64,000 nt of DNA, from assembly GCF_963675165.1 (NCBI RefSeq), contig NC_087385.1, positions 904,001 to 968,000 of the forward strand, read 5' to 3'. Every line of letters begins with the position of its first letter. The stretch's first letter is position 1. Of the stretch, positions 48,093 to 61,746 are shown piece after piece. The notes under the pieces are model-generated. The model was not told the DNA's origin, ran no database searches, and saw only the letters and a program-made list of their open reading frames with translations. A program made the translations under genes and the position numbers. This stretch comes from Halichondria panicea. Lineage: Eukaryota; Porifera; Demospongiae; Suberitida; Halichondriidae.

Positions 48093-51000
48093 ATGGGTCC
48101 ACTTGGGTCATCGCAGCGTTCAACACTAACTATATTATTGTGCCTGCTAGTTCACACAGTGTGTTCAGTTAATGCAGAGCTGGCATTCTTAGGACAAGAA
48201 CCGAATCGAGCGATTGTCTCTCAAGGTTTGCAAACGGGAGAAGCTGTTTACCAATTATTTGTCGTGGACATGTTATCCAATGAAGAGACATTAGGAATAA
48301 CGTTCTCAAGCTCACTAACTAGTTCCTACCCATTCTTTCTCGTGCCCGGAAGCGGGCAAATTCTTGTTACTGGCGCTCTATCAGAGGAAGAGTACGTTTT
48401 TGTTGTCCAGGCAACATCGTCTGGCGGTATCACCATAGAGACTAATATAACAATCGTTGTTGTACCATTATCTGATTCGGACACTACACCAAGATTTGAA
48501 CACAGTCTATACGAAATTGAAATACCCGAAAATCTTCCGGTAATGAGTGCCTTCAATGCAATTCGAGCGTTTTCCTTAATTCTAACAGATACCATTCAAC
48601 GATACTCCATCGTCGCTGGCAACACGGACACCGACTTTGTCATCAATAATAACAATGGTCTACTTCGTGTCAATCGTAACTTGGACAGAGAACGAACAAA
48701 TTTCTATCAGCTAACTGTTCGATATGTTGACGACTACTCATCCGTGGATACAATAGTTCGAGTCTCAATAGGGGACATTAACGATGAGACGCCGCGATTC
48801 TCTAGATCCCTGTATAACGTCACTATAGCAGAAACACTACCTATTGGAAGTATAGCACTCACCGTCAACGCTACTGATGATGATATTGGAGCCAACGCCA
48901 TGGTGACGTATTCGTTTGATTTTACTGCAAGTTCGGCCTTTAGTTTGGACCCGATTGAAGGAGTGTTAAGAACAACTGAAGCGTTGGATTACGAGCGACA
49001 ACCGAAATATCAGTTTAGTATTACCGTGCAGGATGGAGGTAGCCCTCAGCTGACGTCCGTGACAACTGTTCTCGTCAATCTGATAAATATTGATGATGAA
49101 TGTCCGAGATTTGAGAATCCTATATTTATAGAGGAACTGGCATACGATGTCACTGACACGCCCCCTGGAGTTGGTACGGAAATTCTTACTGTTATGGCAA
49201 CTGATCCCGACAGATTTAGTAGCGTTACCTACTCGATAGTTAGCGGACACACTGATGTATTAGCATTGGATGTGGAGACAGGAGTGATAACACTGGCCAG
49301 TACTGACAATGACCCTAGGGGGCAGTATACACTGAACGTGTCAGCAAGCGATAACAGCTGCACAGATCAAAGCTTCGTTCGAGTTGATATTGGAATTGGA
49401 AATGTTAACGTTCATAGTCCTCAATTTCAGACTGACTGCACTGCTAATCTAATGGAGAATCCTCCACTTGGAACTGAAGTAATCACTCTGCTAGCTACTG
49501 ATGGAGATATTGGTTTTAATGGTTTAGTCACTTACTCGCTCTTATCAGGAACGAATCTCTTCGAAATCGATACTTCTGGAGTTGTGAGGACTATTGCCTC
49601 CCCCGAGACCTACGATAGAGAGTTACAATCCACTCTTCAGGCCGGAGTCACAGCAAGCGATGGCGGGGGGAGACAAGACTATTGTCTATTGACCGTTACC
49701 CTGGACGATGAGAACGATAACACACCTCGTATACCATTGTCTATGTATAGTACAAGTTTAGCCCGTGATTCTGGAATAGGAACATTTGTATTACAGATAT
49801 CGGCAGATGATCCTGATGTTGGTGATAATGGACGCATCGAGTATTCCATTGATTCCAGTTCATCTTCTCTGCCTTTTCAGATTAACAGCATGAATGGCGT
49901 CATTACAACATCTGTGACACTTCCGAGCACAACTAGACACGAATTCACTGTATTTGCTGCCGATATGGGTACTGCCGTACAGCTCACAAGTAGTACCATG
50001 GTTACTATCACACTTACTGATGGAGATGCTCTTCCAAGATTCACTGCACTCAACTATACAGGGACAACTTGTGAAAATCCTGCTATCGGCACTACTGTCT
50101 TGACTGTGAATGCTTCGAGTACCTTGCTAAACGGGTTTATCCAGTTTACAATTTTAGCGGGTTCAGATTATCGCTCAAACTCTAGACAAACATTTAATAT
50201 CCGACCAGTTTCTGGTGCCTCAGGTGTGGCCAATATTATCATAGGATCTCAAACGTTAATCGATTTCGAGCAATTATCTCCCCATCTCAGTTTTCAATTC
50301 TTCGTACGAGCGACCAACGCAGCTGGAAGTAGCATCGTACCTGTGGAGATCTTTGTCATTGATATTGATGATAACAGTCCTGAATTTCTCACCCCCAGTT
50401 TGTCAGTCACTATTGTCGAGAACGAAGTGATTGGAACTACGGTAGCACAGGTGCAAGCAATGGACCCTGACTCAGGGACAAATGGAGAAGTTTTGTACAG
50501 GTTTATGAGTGGAGAAATATCCCCTTACTTTGATATAGCTACTAATGGTCTAATCACGTCAAAAATAGTGTTTGATTTTGAATCTGCTATGGACACTCGA
50601 GGAAATTTACTTATAGAAGCATACAATCCTAACCCAGTTGATAATGGTTCAATGTGCGGATCTTTTACTCGGTTTTCAGCAACTATTTTTATTGAGTGGA
50701 ATATTCTAGATCAAAATGACAACCCACCGTCGTTTGAAGAAAGTTTGCTCACAGTGCAAATACAAGAGGACGCTCAAATTCAGAGCAAAATTTTAAGACT
50801 AAATGCAACGGATATGGATATCAGTGACTTTGGTGTATTAAGTTTTTCAATCAATTCTGGAAATGATGGGACTTTTGGAATTGAATCAGATTACATCGTT
50901 TTAACTAGACGTCTGGATTTTGAAACCACTGCAGAATATGAACTTGTAATTCACGTGACTGATGGTATTCATAGCATTCAAGATTGCCCACAATCCCAGT

Positions 51001-54000
51001 GTGTTGCCATAGTGCGTATCTTAGTAACAGATATCGATGATGAGCCGCCTGTGTTCTCTTCCCTCGAATATCGTGCAAGTGTCGTTGAAAATGCACCCAC
51101 TGGTACGTCAATCCTCGAGATCTTAGCCACTGATATCGACTCCCCTTCTATAGAATACAAATTAACTGGTTTAGCTGAGGGCCGTTTCACCGTCAGCCAA
51201 ACAGGTGTCGTTTCAGTGGCCGGACCAATTGACAGAGAACAATTCCCTGGGGGCAGTCTGGTGTTTTTGGCATTCGCAGATGGTGGGAGTCTGGCAACAG
51301 CTGATATTGTGATTGATATTCAAGATGTGAATGATTATGAGCCTCGGTTTTCTGGAGTGTTTAGTGGTCTGGTTGAGGAGAACTCTGATCCGGGGGAGGA
51401 GGGCCTAGTGGTGAGTCAAGTGAGGGCTGTGGATCTAGATCAGGGAGAAAACGGAACGGTGCACTATTCTATAATATTTGGTGGAGAAAATGGATTCAGA
51501 ATCGACAAAGAGACGGGTGTTATTACTGCACATGCTCAGTACGATCGAGAGGCCACTCCAAGTTTTGTACTAGTTGTTCAAGCCACAGATAACGGTACTT
51601 CAATACAACTATCGTCACAGACACAAGTTGTTATAGAGATCGGTGATGTCAATGACAACAGACCACGGTTTCCATTCTCATACATGTTTGCACGAGTGTT
51701 TGAGAATTCCCCGATTGGACATTCCGTTTTCTTCCTACCTACAATAGACGCTGATAGTGCACTGAACTCTCGAGCTATTTTTTCACTACTTGCCACAAAT
51801 CCAATGGAAACGAAATTTTCTCTCAATTTAATAACTGGAGAAGTAACAATTGCAGGCAGTTTAGACTATGAGATCCCGCTACATAGACTCTACACATTGA
51901 CTGTGTCTGTAGTGGACCCTGACTCGCCATCTGAGTCTGATGTTGGAACCCTTCAAATTGTGCTACTCGATCGAAATGATAACCCTCCTCAAATTAGTGT
52001 TACCAAATCTGAGACTGGTCTACTTCAAGAGACATTCCCGATAGGAATTCAGGTTGCTATGGTTACGGCTTCAGACCTAGACATCGGACAAAACTCTGAA
52101 TTGATGTTTGAGATTTCTGATGGAAATACGAACGGTGATTTTGAACTTTTAGTGGAGGATGGAGGGGCGATTATCAAATCAGCGAATCAGTTTGACTACG
52201 AAACCACCCTCTCCTACATGCTGACAGTAACAGTATCGGACATGGGATCACCACCACTCTCTGTTTCAGAAACAATTGATTTCAATATTATTGATGTAAA
52301 TGATGAACCTCCGATTTTCACTCAAAGTGAATACAGTATATCAATTTTAGAAAATTCAGCTCCTTCCGTCAACTTAATTCAAGTTCAAGCAAGCGATCGT
52401 GACACTGGAAATGGTGGAGAAATTGACAGATACGAACTTATCAGTGGGAATGAGGGGGGGTGGTTTGCTCTCAACTCAAGCGGTGTTCTGTCAAGTCTGA
52501 CCGTATTTGACAGGGAAGAACGAGCGGAATATGTGCTGACTGTAGCAGCATACGATAGAGGTGTTGTACCCATACAAGGGACTGCGAGGATCGTTGTTAC
52601 CATTACTGACGTTAATGACAACCCTTCGTTTGATGGAGGTCATCTCACAGTGCTTATCAACGCTCTAAATGGGATGGTTACCCCCGGCAATATCGCTCCG
52701 TTCCACTTCAATGACCCGGACAGTGATGACTCATTTTCAGGATGTACAGTCATCAGGCAAGATCAGACTGGTGTTTTTACAGTGGATAGCAGTTGTGTAA
52801 TACATCTTCTTGTGAATAACCCAGTCGAGGGTGACTACAACTACATTGAAGTGAGGGGGCGGGATGGAACACATACTGATGTCACAGTATCAGCTATAAT
52901 ACGAGTACAACATTTTAATTTTGCCAGACTAATTGCTGAAAACCTCATCACACTAACTCTGAACGCTTCAGTGGAAGCTTACATAGTCGATCGGCTAAAT
53001 ATTTCATTTCCCATGGAACTTGCTCGAGCGTTACAAGTGGCAGAGAGCAACATTCAGATCATAACAGTACAGCAAGGTACAATCCAGCCAGAGAGCACAG
53101 TCGATGTGACCTTTGTTGCTAGGGACAGCAATGGTGCGTATATTACCCCTGCAGCTATGCTTCACCAGCTGTTCGTACAAAGAGACAATTTAGTACTCAA
53201 TGGGCATGGAATTTTGAGTCTACCATTGGATGCATGTGCCGCTGAGCCATGTCAGAATCAAGCAGGATGTCGAACGATTCAAAATGTAGTGAGGACAGAT
53301 CGAGTGATAAATACACAAGAGTTTGTTTATTTTGCCCCAAGGATAGACTTCAGTTACGAGTGTGTCTGTGCACCTGGGACTACCGGTCAAAACTGTGAGA
53401 CTAATGTCAATGATTGCTATAGCAACCCGTGTCAGCAAGGTGGTGTGTGTACAGATACTGTGGGTGGATTCTCCTGTGTCTGTCCGAGTGGCTACACTGG
53501 TGATGACTGCAGCATTGCTCCCGACACTTGCTCAACTAATGCCTGCCAAAATGGTGGAACTTGCTCCATCATTACTGATGACATTTCTTGCAACTGCAAC
53601 CCAGGCTACTATGGCCCTCTCTGTCAGTATAATTACTTTATCCCCTCAAGCTTTTGCAGTCAAGACAACCCTTGTTCAAACGGAGGTGAATGCAGCGCTG
53701 GTAGGGACGGATACTCGTGTGTATGCTCACCTGGTTTCTCTGGAGAGGTGTGTGAGATAGAGACTCAGATACAAGGCGGTTGTGTTGGAAACCCGTGCTA
53801 CAATGGCTCCACCTGTGAAGAAACGTTACTAGGACCTAACTGCATATGCTCTGTTGGCTTCACCGGGCCCAATTGTCGATGGCCACTCAATAGCTGTGAA
53901 CTCGAGCCTTGCCTTAATGGAGGTACTTGTACGACTGGTCTCTATGATACTCATGTATGCAGCTGTGCCCCAGGGTACAGTGGTGATGACTGCAGTCTGA

Positions 54001-57000
54001 TCATTGCACCGTGCTTCAACGAGCCTTGCCTGAACAGTGGTAGGTGTATGGACATGGACGATGGTAGTTACATGTGTGAGTGCATGTCTGGATATTATGG
54101 AGACGATTGCGAGATTTCTGTTCAACCGCTGGATTTTTGTGCAATGGTGGATTGTTTGGATAATGGTAACTGTACCTCAGGGAGAGATACTTTCACATGC
54201 AGCTGTGATGATAGATATATTGGAGTTGACTGTGCAATTTCTACTCTCTCAGATGACGTGTCATGTGCTGGAAATCCTTGTCAACATGGCAGTGTGTGCA
54301 TGAATGATGCTTCTTCAGCGGATGGCTTACGTTGTTTCTGCTCACCTGGTTTCACTGGCTCAAGATGTGAGACCAACATCAACGATTGTCTCAACAGCCC
54401 TTGTATGAATGAAGGCACTTGTACTGACGGTATCAATGGCTACACCTGTACTTGTCCATCTGGTTTGGCAGGTTACGACTGTGAAGTGCGATGCCCTGAG
54501 GGCCTGAGTGGCACAATCTGCCAGGTACCTATTCTACAGTGCCTAGACAACCCTTGCCAAAATAACGGTACTTGCATTCAGACTGGAACTAAGTTCAACT
54601 GCAATTGTCCAGTCACACACACAGGCAGTCGGTGTGAGAGTGAGTTACTATGCACTGAGTCCACTTGCCTGAATGGAGGTCGTTGCATTGCTACACAAAC
54701 TGGAGGTATCATGTGCGAGTGTGGGGTCGGATTTTCTGGAGAAAATTGTGAATTGTTGACTGTCAGTTTCTCTGGCTCACAAACTCAGAGTAGCTATCGA
54801 GCATTTGCTTCTCTGGAGATTCGAGGACACGGAAGAATTGAGTTTGAATTTGCCACTGTAGACAGAAACGGACTCTTATTGTACAACACACAGCTGCAAA
54901 ATGGACGGACGGAGGATTTTGTTGCTGTGGAGATTGTGGGAGGTGCTCTGCAGGTATCTGTTTCCCATGGCAGTGGAGACTCTAGTGTACGCTTTGTTAG
55001 CAGTCCACGAGGTGTTGCCGACGGTGACTGGCATCAGGTGGTCATAGAAACAAACCAAAAGGTGAGTACCTAAGCTCTATAACTTAAAAGATTGTTATCA
55101 ATAATTATGCTGATTTTACGGTTGTATAGCATTCCATTCTTACTGCTGCTATAAAAAAATTCACACAATGTCGTTAACTATAATTATACGTATATAATTC
55201 AATTAATTATTTGCAGGTGTTCCGTGTCTTGTTGGACGATTGCCTTCTCCTCCCCAACTCACTCCAACCCTTTGCCCCTTGTACCGCAACCAGCACCACT
55301 CCAGGTACGAGCGGCTTCCTCGATCTGGGACTTCCCCTATGGTTGGGGGGAATCCCTTTCTCACCCCCCGTCAACTCAATACAAGTCTCAAGTCAGGGGG
55401 TCACTGGATGCATTCGAGGGGTTAGAATTGATGGGAAACTATTGGACCTTGAGGGGTATGTGTTTGAGAGCAACTCAGCGAGGGGGTGCTCTCATATGGA
55501 GTCTGACGTCTGTGCTGCTGGGAGTCCGTCAGTTTGTGGGGGTGGGCAGTGCCTGTCTGTGTTCGATGGCTACTCATGTGAGTGTCTGCCTCGGGAGGAG
55601 GGGGACGTTTGTGAGAGAGGTGAGTTCAATATAATTATTGGTACTATACACCTACTCCTATGCTACAAGTGTTTTAACAACTGTTACAGTACAACTTGTG
55701 AGGTAGGAGTTTTACCAATATTTTGCAGATCTTGTAATATAATTACCTGTGCACTTTTATAACAGCTTTAGCAGCAGGGATTTTGCAAGATATTTTGTAT
55801 GAGCATATAATTGTTGTTTCAGTTGTATGTGATTGCGATTAATTTTATAATGACTATTTCGTTTTACTCTCACACAGCTGCTGTGAGTGTGGTGTATGGA
55901 GGAGGCTCTTTTGCAGAATACTCTCTACTCGAATATCAACCGCCACCTGTTACTAAGAGACAAGTGTCAGCTGGGAGCTTACGATCAACCGTGTCTGATG
56001 AGATCAGCTTGTGGTTCCGGACTGAGAGGGGTAGTGGTCTGGCCCTGCTCTTGTTCATGGGGAGTGAGGACACAGGAGAGGAACTATATCTCCAGGTATT
56101 CTAACACATACATGGCCGCAGTCGTACATAGGAACCACAAGGGCTTTGGGACCCCTATAGATTATAGTAGTTTTCAACATAGGCTCTGCTTCCCTCCTTT
56201 TGTCAAAACGTATTCCTACATCATGCACTGCTGATGCACACTTGCATGCATTATGAGCTTAGAAAAACTATACTGTTATCATGTACAGTGTCATTGCAGT
56301 GTAATGAAGTTCTGCCAATGGAATGTACTTGCAATGAATAATTACCTACAGGTTGTACTATAGCTGGCTTAGTATGTCTTTATTCCCCCACCCAGCTTGA
56401 AGATGGTGTTCTTATCCTTCACATCAATCTCGGCTCTGTGGATGAACAATTCCTCCTGATGGACGAGCCACTTGCCGACTCAGCATGGCACTTTGTCGAG
56501 GTCAAAAGGTCAGCGTTGGACCTAATAACCAGTGTTGATAACATCACGTCACAGCACACATTAAAAGGAACGCAACTCTCTCTAGACGTAGCCCCAATCA
56601 TATACGCTGGAGGACGACCAGATTCAGGGGGTACCAATATTGTGACCCCCTATCTAGGATGCATGGAAGATATTCGCATTGATCGAAATCCCCTGCCTAC
56701 TGTCAGCTCTAATAATTTCGCGAGTGTGGTATTCACTGGGAATGGCATATCGTATAACTGTGCCCTGGGGCTTTGTCTGCCGAATCCGTGTGGCCGTGGA
56801 AACTGCAGTGAGATAACTCTGACGACTGGGAGGAATAGTTTTGAGTGCGAGTGTGAGAGTGGACACAGACTGACTGGTAGCAGCTGCCCAGGAGAACCCA
56901 CCCCCTCAATGTTCACACTCATTATTGTGTTTGTGACTGTAGCTGGAGGATTGCTGCTCTGTGTCACCATAGTATTGATGGGTGAGTTGTTTTCATGCAT

Positions 57001-57869
57001 AATCCTTGCATAATTGTAGAGCTCCCTGCCCAAATTGTCAAAAGGAAACCTTGTTCTCTAGCTCTTTGATAGTCAAACACAATAGACTTGAAATGTTGCT
57101 GTATTGTGATTATCACAAATCAAAGAGAAATGTCCAATCAGTAACTCTTTGAAATTTAGTTCTGTAACATACTAAAGTTAATTTATGTGTCTGGTCAAAG
57201 TCTACTGTACGTATAGTACTATATGTATTAAAGACAAACTTCTACCTCACTGCAGGAATGCTTAGCTACAGATATCGCAGAAAGTTGCAGAAAGACCGAG
57301 TGGAAGACAATGCCAACGACATCAGCCTGAGTATATTCAACAGACAGTGCATGGGAGTGAGCAACGAGGCAGGAGGTGGGGAGAGGGACACTCATATCGG
57401 GATCGATGAGATTTCAAGCACTCTATTCACTAACAAGCGTGCAATTGAAAACGATGAAAAGCAACAGAGTGAATCGCAATCTTCATCATCGTCTGAAGAA
57501 AGTAGTATTGCAAAGATACCATACTTGAGCGAGCGAGCAGCCAGCCCTACAATCGGTGCATTCATCAAAGAAAAGATCGAGGGTGTACCGAAGGAGTACC
57601 GAGACATTGACTCTCTGTATGAGTTTGAGGACGAAGGGGAGGACTCCATCGCTGGCAGCCTCAGTACGATATGCTCCAGTCTTGCAGGGAGTGAGTACAC
57701 CGTTGAGCAACTTAGAGAAGCAGGACCAGAATTTGAGCCATTTATCGACTTGTTAGCAAGTGTGCTCGAGAGTGATGAGGAGGAGGACAGTGATGGCGGG
57801 TCACAGCAAGCACACACTGGCAACACTCAACCTACACAGGCCACATTGTATAGTCAGGATCTGTGGTAG
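48093..57869 (+). CDS. Giant cadherin with EGF and laminin-G domains and a catenin-binding-like tail
   Basis: Five exons: 48093-55061, 55217-55619, 55878-56095, 56396-56981 and 57256-57869; 2,929 residues, with 2,323 codons in one 7-kb exon. Signal peptide (STLTILLCLLVHTVCSVNA), then about 14 cadherin repeats to residue ~1510, marked by linkers such as IGDINDETPRF, IDIDDNSPEF, LDQNDNPPSF, GDVNDNRPRF and IDVNDEPPIF. A membrane-proximal module follows, then twelve EGF domains (~1713-2222; NVNDCYSNPCQQGGVC is calcium-binding type), LamG, EGF, LamG, EGF, one TM segment (FTLIIVFVTVAGGLLLCVTI, ~2704-2724) and a ~204-residue tail. Near its end the tail reads DSLYEFEDEGEDSIAGSLST and LREAGPEFEPFIDLL, which lines up with the beta-catenin-binding site of classical cadherins (AGSLSSL and GPRFKKLADMYG). 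I started at the signal-peptide Met, just after a splice acceptor, not at an upstream in-frame ATG. Probable calcium-dependent adhesion receptor. Confidence 0.93.
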
Positions 57870-58110
57870 CCAATTCAATGACATCGTGCTATTTTTATGA
57901 CCGACATTATATCACTTGAGTACATTTTATCACATAATAGCTTTATAAAGATATTCATTTTTTGATAATTTCCACGCACAACTCACAGAAGGATAATAAT
58001 TATTATGACAACATGTTTACTACTGTGAGAGCTAGTTAACAATATTCATTGCTCTAAATTAAGAGCCTGCAGCATTTAGTGGGAGGGGCTGTCTACACTG
58101 TTAGCAAGCA

Positions 58111-61100
58111 ATGAAAATGGAGGTGTATTTGACTCAGTGTACAAGCTGTCTATTGCTCATTCTGATTCTCAGCCATGTCAGCTTGGTGAGTTTGATCCAA
58201 TGGTTACTAGGGGGCATGCTCAATGCTGTATCTTGTTCCCTGCAGGCTCAGACAGACGAAACCACCACCACTGCAGCTGCTGAAGGTAAAGGGAGGGAAA
58301 TGAATGCTGGCTATAGTATGGTATGATAGTCTAGTATTAAAGGAGCACACGTACAATTATCGTGGTGTACAAAAATGTGTGAAGCTTTTTGTTAGGAACA
58401 CACAACCACACACATACACACAACCACAGAGTTCAACAACCTCCCCTGGTATTATTGGTTGGGCATTGCTCTCGCCTTCAGTATAACAGTCATCCTCATA
58501 GGATCGTCTGCAATATGCATAGTCTACAGCTGTTGCAGGTATTGCCAAAGCTGCTTTATATTCTTTCCCTAACCTAATTAAGACATCATACATTGATGTG
58601 TGTTTGTACAGGTACTGCAAGCAGAGGCACAGAGATGAAAGAGTTGCACTTCCCATGCAAAGATCTCCAGGCTATCCTAAACAAGTGGTTCAAGACGAAG
58701 TGGATGCTTTTCAAGGAAGTATGAACATGAGTGAGTCTAGTCAAGCACCGTGTGTATCTGGGTTAGTTACTGAGTTACATGTGTCTGGGTTGTTAGGAGC
58801 CACTGTATCTGGTGGGTTACTGACCGTTGTTTATATATGGGTTGTTTATGGGTTACTGACCACTGTATCTGACCACTGTGTCTGGGTTGCTAAGCTAGCC
58901 CACTCTGACTGTGTCTGCGTTACTAAGAGCTGGCCCACTGTATCTGGGTTGCTAAGCCAGTCCACTGTGTCTGCATCCCACTGTGTCTGGGTTGCTAGGC
59001 CAGTCCACTGTGCCTGCATTCCACTGTGTCTGGGTTGTTAAGCCAGCCCACTGTGTTTGGGTTACCAGGAGCTGGCCCTGGGTTGCTAATCACTTAGTTG
59101 CTTGCAGCTGATGATTGGGAGCTGGCTAGGAAGCAAATCAAGCTTGTGAAGCAACTGGGGATTGGTGAGTATGGTCCTATCTATGAGGCTGAAGTCAAGT
59201 TGAAGACCAACGTCACCGTACGATCTCTAGTAAAAGTAAGCTAGTACCCTCCCATAATGGTACAGTACTGGCTATATCTCGTATGTCACAGGTATTTCAA
59301 CAAGGTACTTCTCAGGATTTGGTCAGATTCAGGGAAGACATTGACGAATTGATGTAAGCTGATAATAATGAATGCATATAGTGTGTGATGTCTTGTTAGC
59401 AGCTCATCAGTATAATTATACAATTAATTACAAGTAGTTAGCAAAGACAAACGAGCTTTTAACGAGCTAGTTACACGTGCCAAAACAATCAATGTCTAAC
59501 TTTATTTTCCCCAGGGCCTTTGACCACCAGAGCATTGGCAAGCTGCTGGGCATGGTGTCTCAGTGCCCTTACTACATTGTGCTCGAGATGACCGTTAATG
59601 GTGACCTCAAGTCGTTTCTCCTCGCCACTTCAGCTGCAGGCTCGACTACGAAAGAGAACGGGAGATTGCGATTGGGTCAAGCAGAACTCACTACACCACA
59701 GCGAGTTGCTATGGCGACAGATGCCGCTTGTGGATTGGCCTATTTGGAGGGGTTGCAGTACGCACACAGAGATGTGGCCGCCAGAAACTGTATGGTGACT
59801 CAGCATCTAGGGATTAAAATTGGTGGTCAGTTTTACGTATATATATAATATTATAGATCTAGCTATTTTTGCTTCACCCTGTACAGTAGAATGTGAGACA
59901 ACTCTCTCTATGTCTGTTTACATGCAGATTGCTAACTATATAGTAAAAGCAAAGTTACAGAGGGGGGGTGTACGTACGTGAACAGTAATTATGACCTTTC
60001 AAATGATGTTTTTAGTCTAAATTTTTGTCATTTTTCAGCCTTGTTATATAATCCATGGTACGGCCGGCCAAATTGGCAAATTATTTTATCTGAACATTGA
60101 AGATACCATTTTAGAAATTAAGTTATGGCATCTAAAAGAGTCCCCAAACCATTGATTAGACCATAGACATGCAGTTTCAATGTAATGTACCCAACACAGC
60201 CACCCCTCACTACCACCCACCCACACACCACTACTCTCCCCACCCCCACACACACACCACACACACACACCACCCCCACACACACACACCACACACACCC
60301 CACACACAGACTACAGGGTGGGTCGCTACCTATTCCGCAGTGAGTACGCAGTCCAAGTGGACGGCTCACTGATGCCCCTCAGATGGATGGCCCCAGAGAG
60401 CATGCTCAACAACATCTTCACCGTGCAGTCAAGCGTATGGTAAGCTAGGGATACTGATTATCATCTTCTGAGTTGAGAGTGTCAACAATTGTAGCGCATC
60501 TCGATCATAATGCCATACATGTGCATATATCTCATGTTGAGATAATTATTATATTGCATCTGATCAAAAGTTTCGTTCATTTTAGCAGGCATAGCTTAAA
60601 ATTATAATTGTCCAGTAGATTCATGAATCATGAATGTTCTGCATCTCCCATCATCGTCACCACGGTAACTAGGTCTCTGGGGGTGCTACTGTGGGAGGTT
60701 ATGTCAGAGGGGAGTTTCCCTTACCCTGAGTTGAGTGACTCCAACGTCATCACTGGAGTGTGCTATGAGGGACGCAGACTGCCACGCCCACAATACTGCC
60801 CCGAACAAATGTAAGCGCTGTGTATAATTGTATTGAAGGCCAGTGCTGTGATTTTGCGGCCTCAAACTTTTGAGGGTCTGTATCAATTTCAAAACTAATT
60901 TAGTAGGTGTTTGGTAGTGTTGTGCTTACGATAACTTTCACCATTATTTTCTGAACAAAAACATGTTGGTGTGAGACTGTATTATATTATTGTATATATT
61001 GAACATCAAGTAAACATTAAAAATAGCTATGTGTTCACATGTCATCATAGAATTTTCTTTCCAGATATTCATTGATGAAGCGTTGTTGGCATGACAACCC

Positions 61101-61209
61101 GAAGCAGAGACCACGCCCCTCTGTGGTCTACAAGACACTAGAGACGAGCATCCTCACCAACAGATACCAACACTCTGAGAACACAGGCGATGCACAACTA
61201 TTCTATTGA
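58111..61209 (+). CDS. Single-pass receptor tyrosine pseudokinase with minimal ectodomain
   Basis: Ten exons keep frame: 58111-58185, 58246-58285, 58430-58538, 58612-58730, 59108-59235, 59292-59353, 59515-59825, 60310-60439, 60673-60810 and 61065-61209; 418 residues. Signal peptide (about 1-25), an outside part of only about 20 residues (AQTDETTTTAAAEEFNNLP), TM helix (YWLGIALAFSITVILIGSSA, ~46-65), a ~50-residue juxtamembrane part, then a tyrosine-kinase fold (~118-410). Seen motifs: glycine loop LGIGEYGPIYEA; HRDVAARN intact (~261); LRWMAPES; LGVLLWEVMSEG; RCWHDNPKQRPRPS. VAVK lysine position reads VTVRSL (Arg) and DFG reads DYR, so catalysis is probably lost, as in PTK7 or ROR-type pseudokinases. 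No clear orthologue recognised. It follows the cadherin on the same strand and faces the DOK-like gene. Confidence 0.85.
58745..59070 (+). repeat. Degenerate ~27-bp minisatellite in pseudokinase intron 4
   Basis: Variants of CCACTGTGTCTGGGTTGCTA plus AGCCAGT are repeated about a dozen times. A reading frame stays open through it by chance; the flanking exons join without it. Confidence 0.85.
60220..60309 (+). repeat. CA/CCACCC tract running into a pseudokinase acceptor
   Basis: Ends CACACACAG at the exon starting at 60310. Confidence 0.93.
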
Positions 61210-61400
61210 TTGCTTTAGCGTGTGTCCATGAGATTGCAAATGATAATTATGACACTTGTATATTTTGCTCTTCAAGTTGTGTATATCGATGCTAATTTGG
61301 GTGAAATCATTAGATAACAGTAGCTTAAGGGAATATACCATGACTATAATGATGCATTATTTTTCATTGTTTAGTAAGACACATCGTTTAAAAGGACAAC

Positions 61401-61406
61401 AATAAA
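61401..61406 (+). promoter_or_regulatory. Poly(A) signal of the pseudokinase gene
   Basis: AATAAA 192 bp past the stop, inside the 537-bp convergent spacer. Confidence 0.5.
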
Positions 61407-61746
61407 TATATTATACTGACACATTTTCCAAATACAGATTATTGTAGCTCACATTTTCTGCAAGTGTTTATCATTGCAGCACCTAGCTATAAGGAAGTGC
61501 CATTTGTACATGTACCTAAACAGGACAATAATACCCCTCTTGTAATGAATGAATGGATGGGATGGCCTTGTGTCCACACAGACAAGCCCTGACAACCATA
61601 CTTCAGTGTTGTCTGTTTGGCTCGCTTCCTATGTACCCAGCAAGAAAACACAATTAGTCTCATGTTAACACAACTGCAAGATAATACACACATGCAATTT
61701 AGAAAAGTGCAGGCCCATAAAAATAAACATTCAAAATATACTATAC

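Noticed and set aside
58731-59041. Extension of pseudokinase exon 4 through the 27-bp repeat
   Set aside because: A strong GTGAGT donor at 58731 joins in frame with the kinase exon at 59108; the repeat would add low-complexity sequence.
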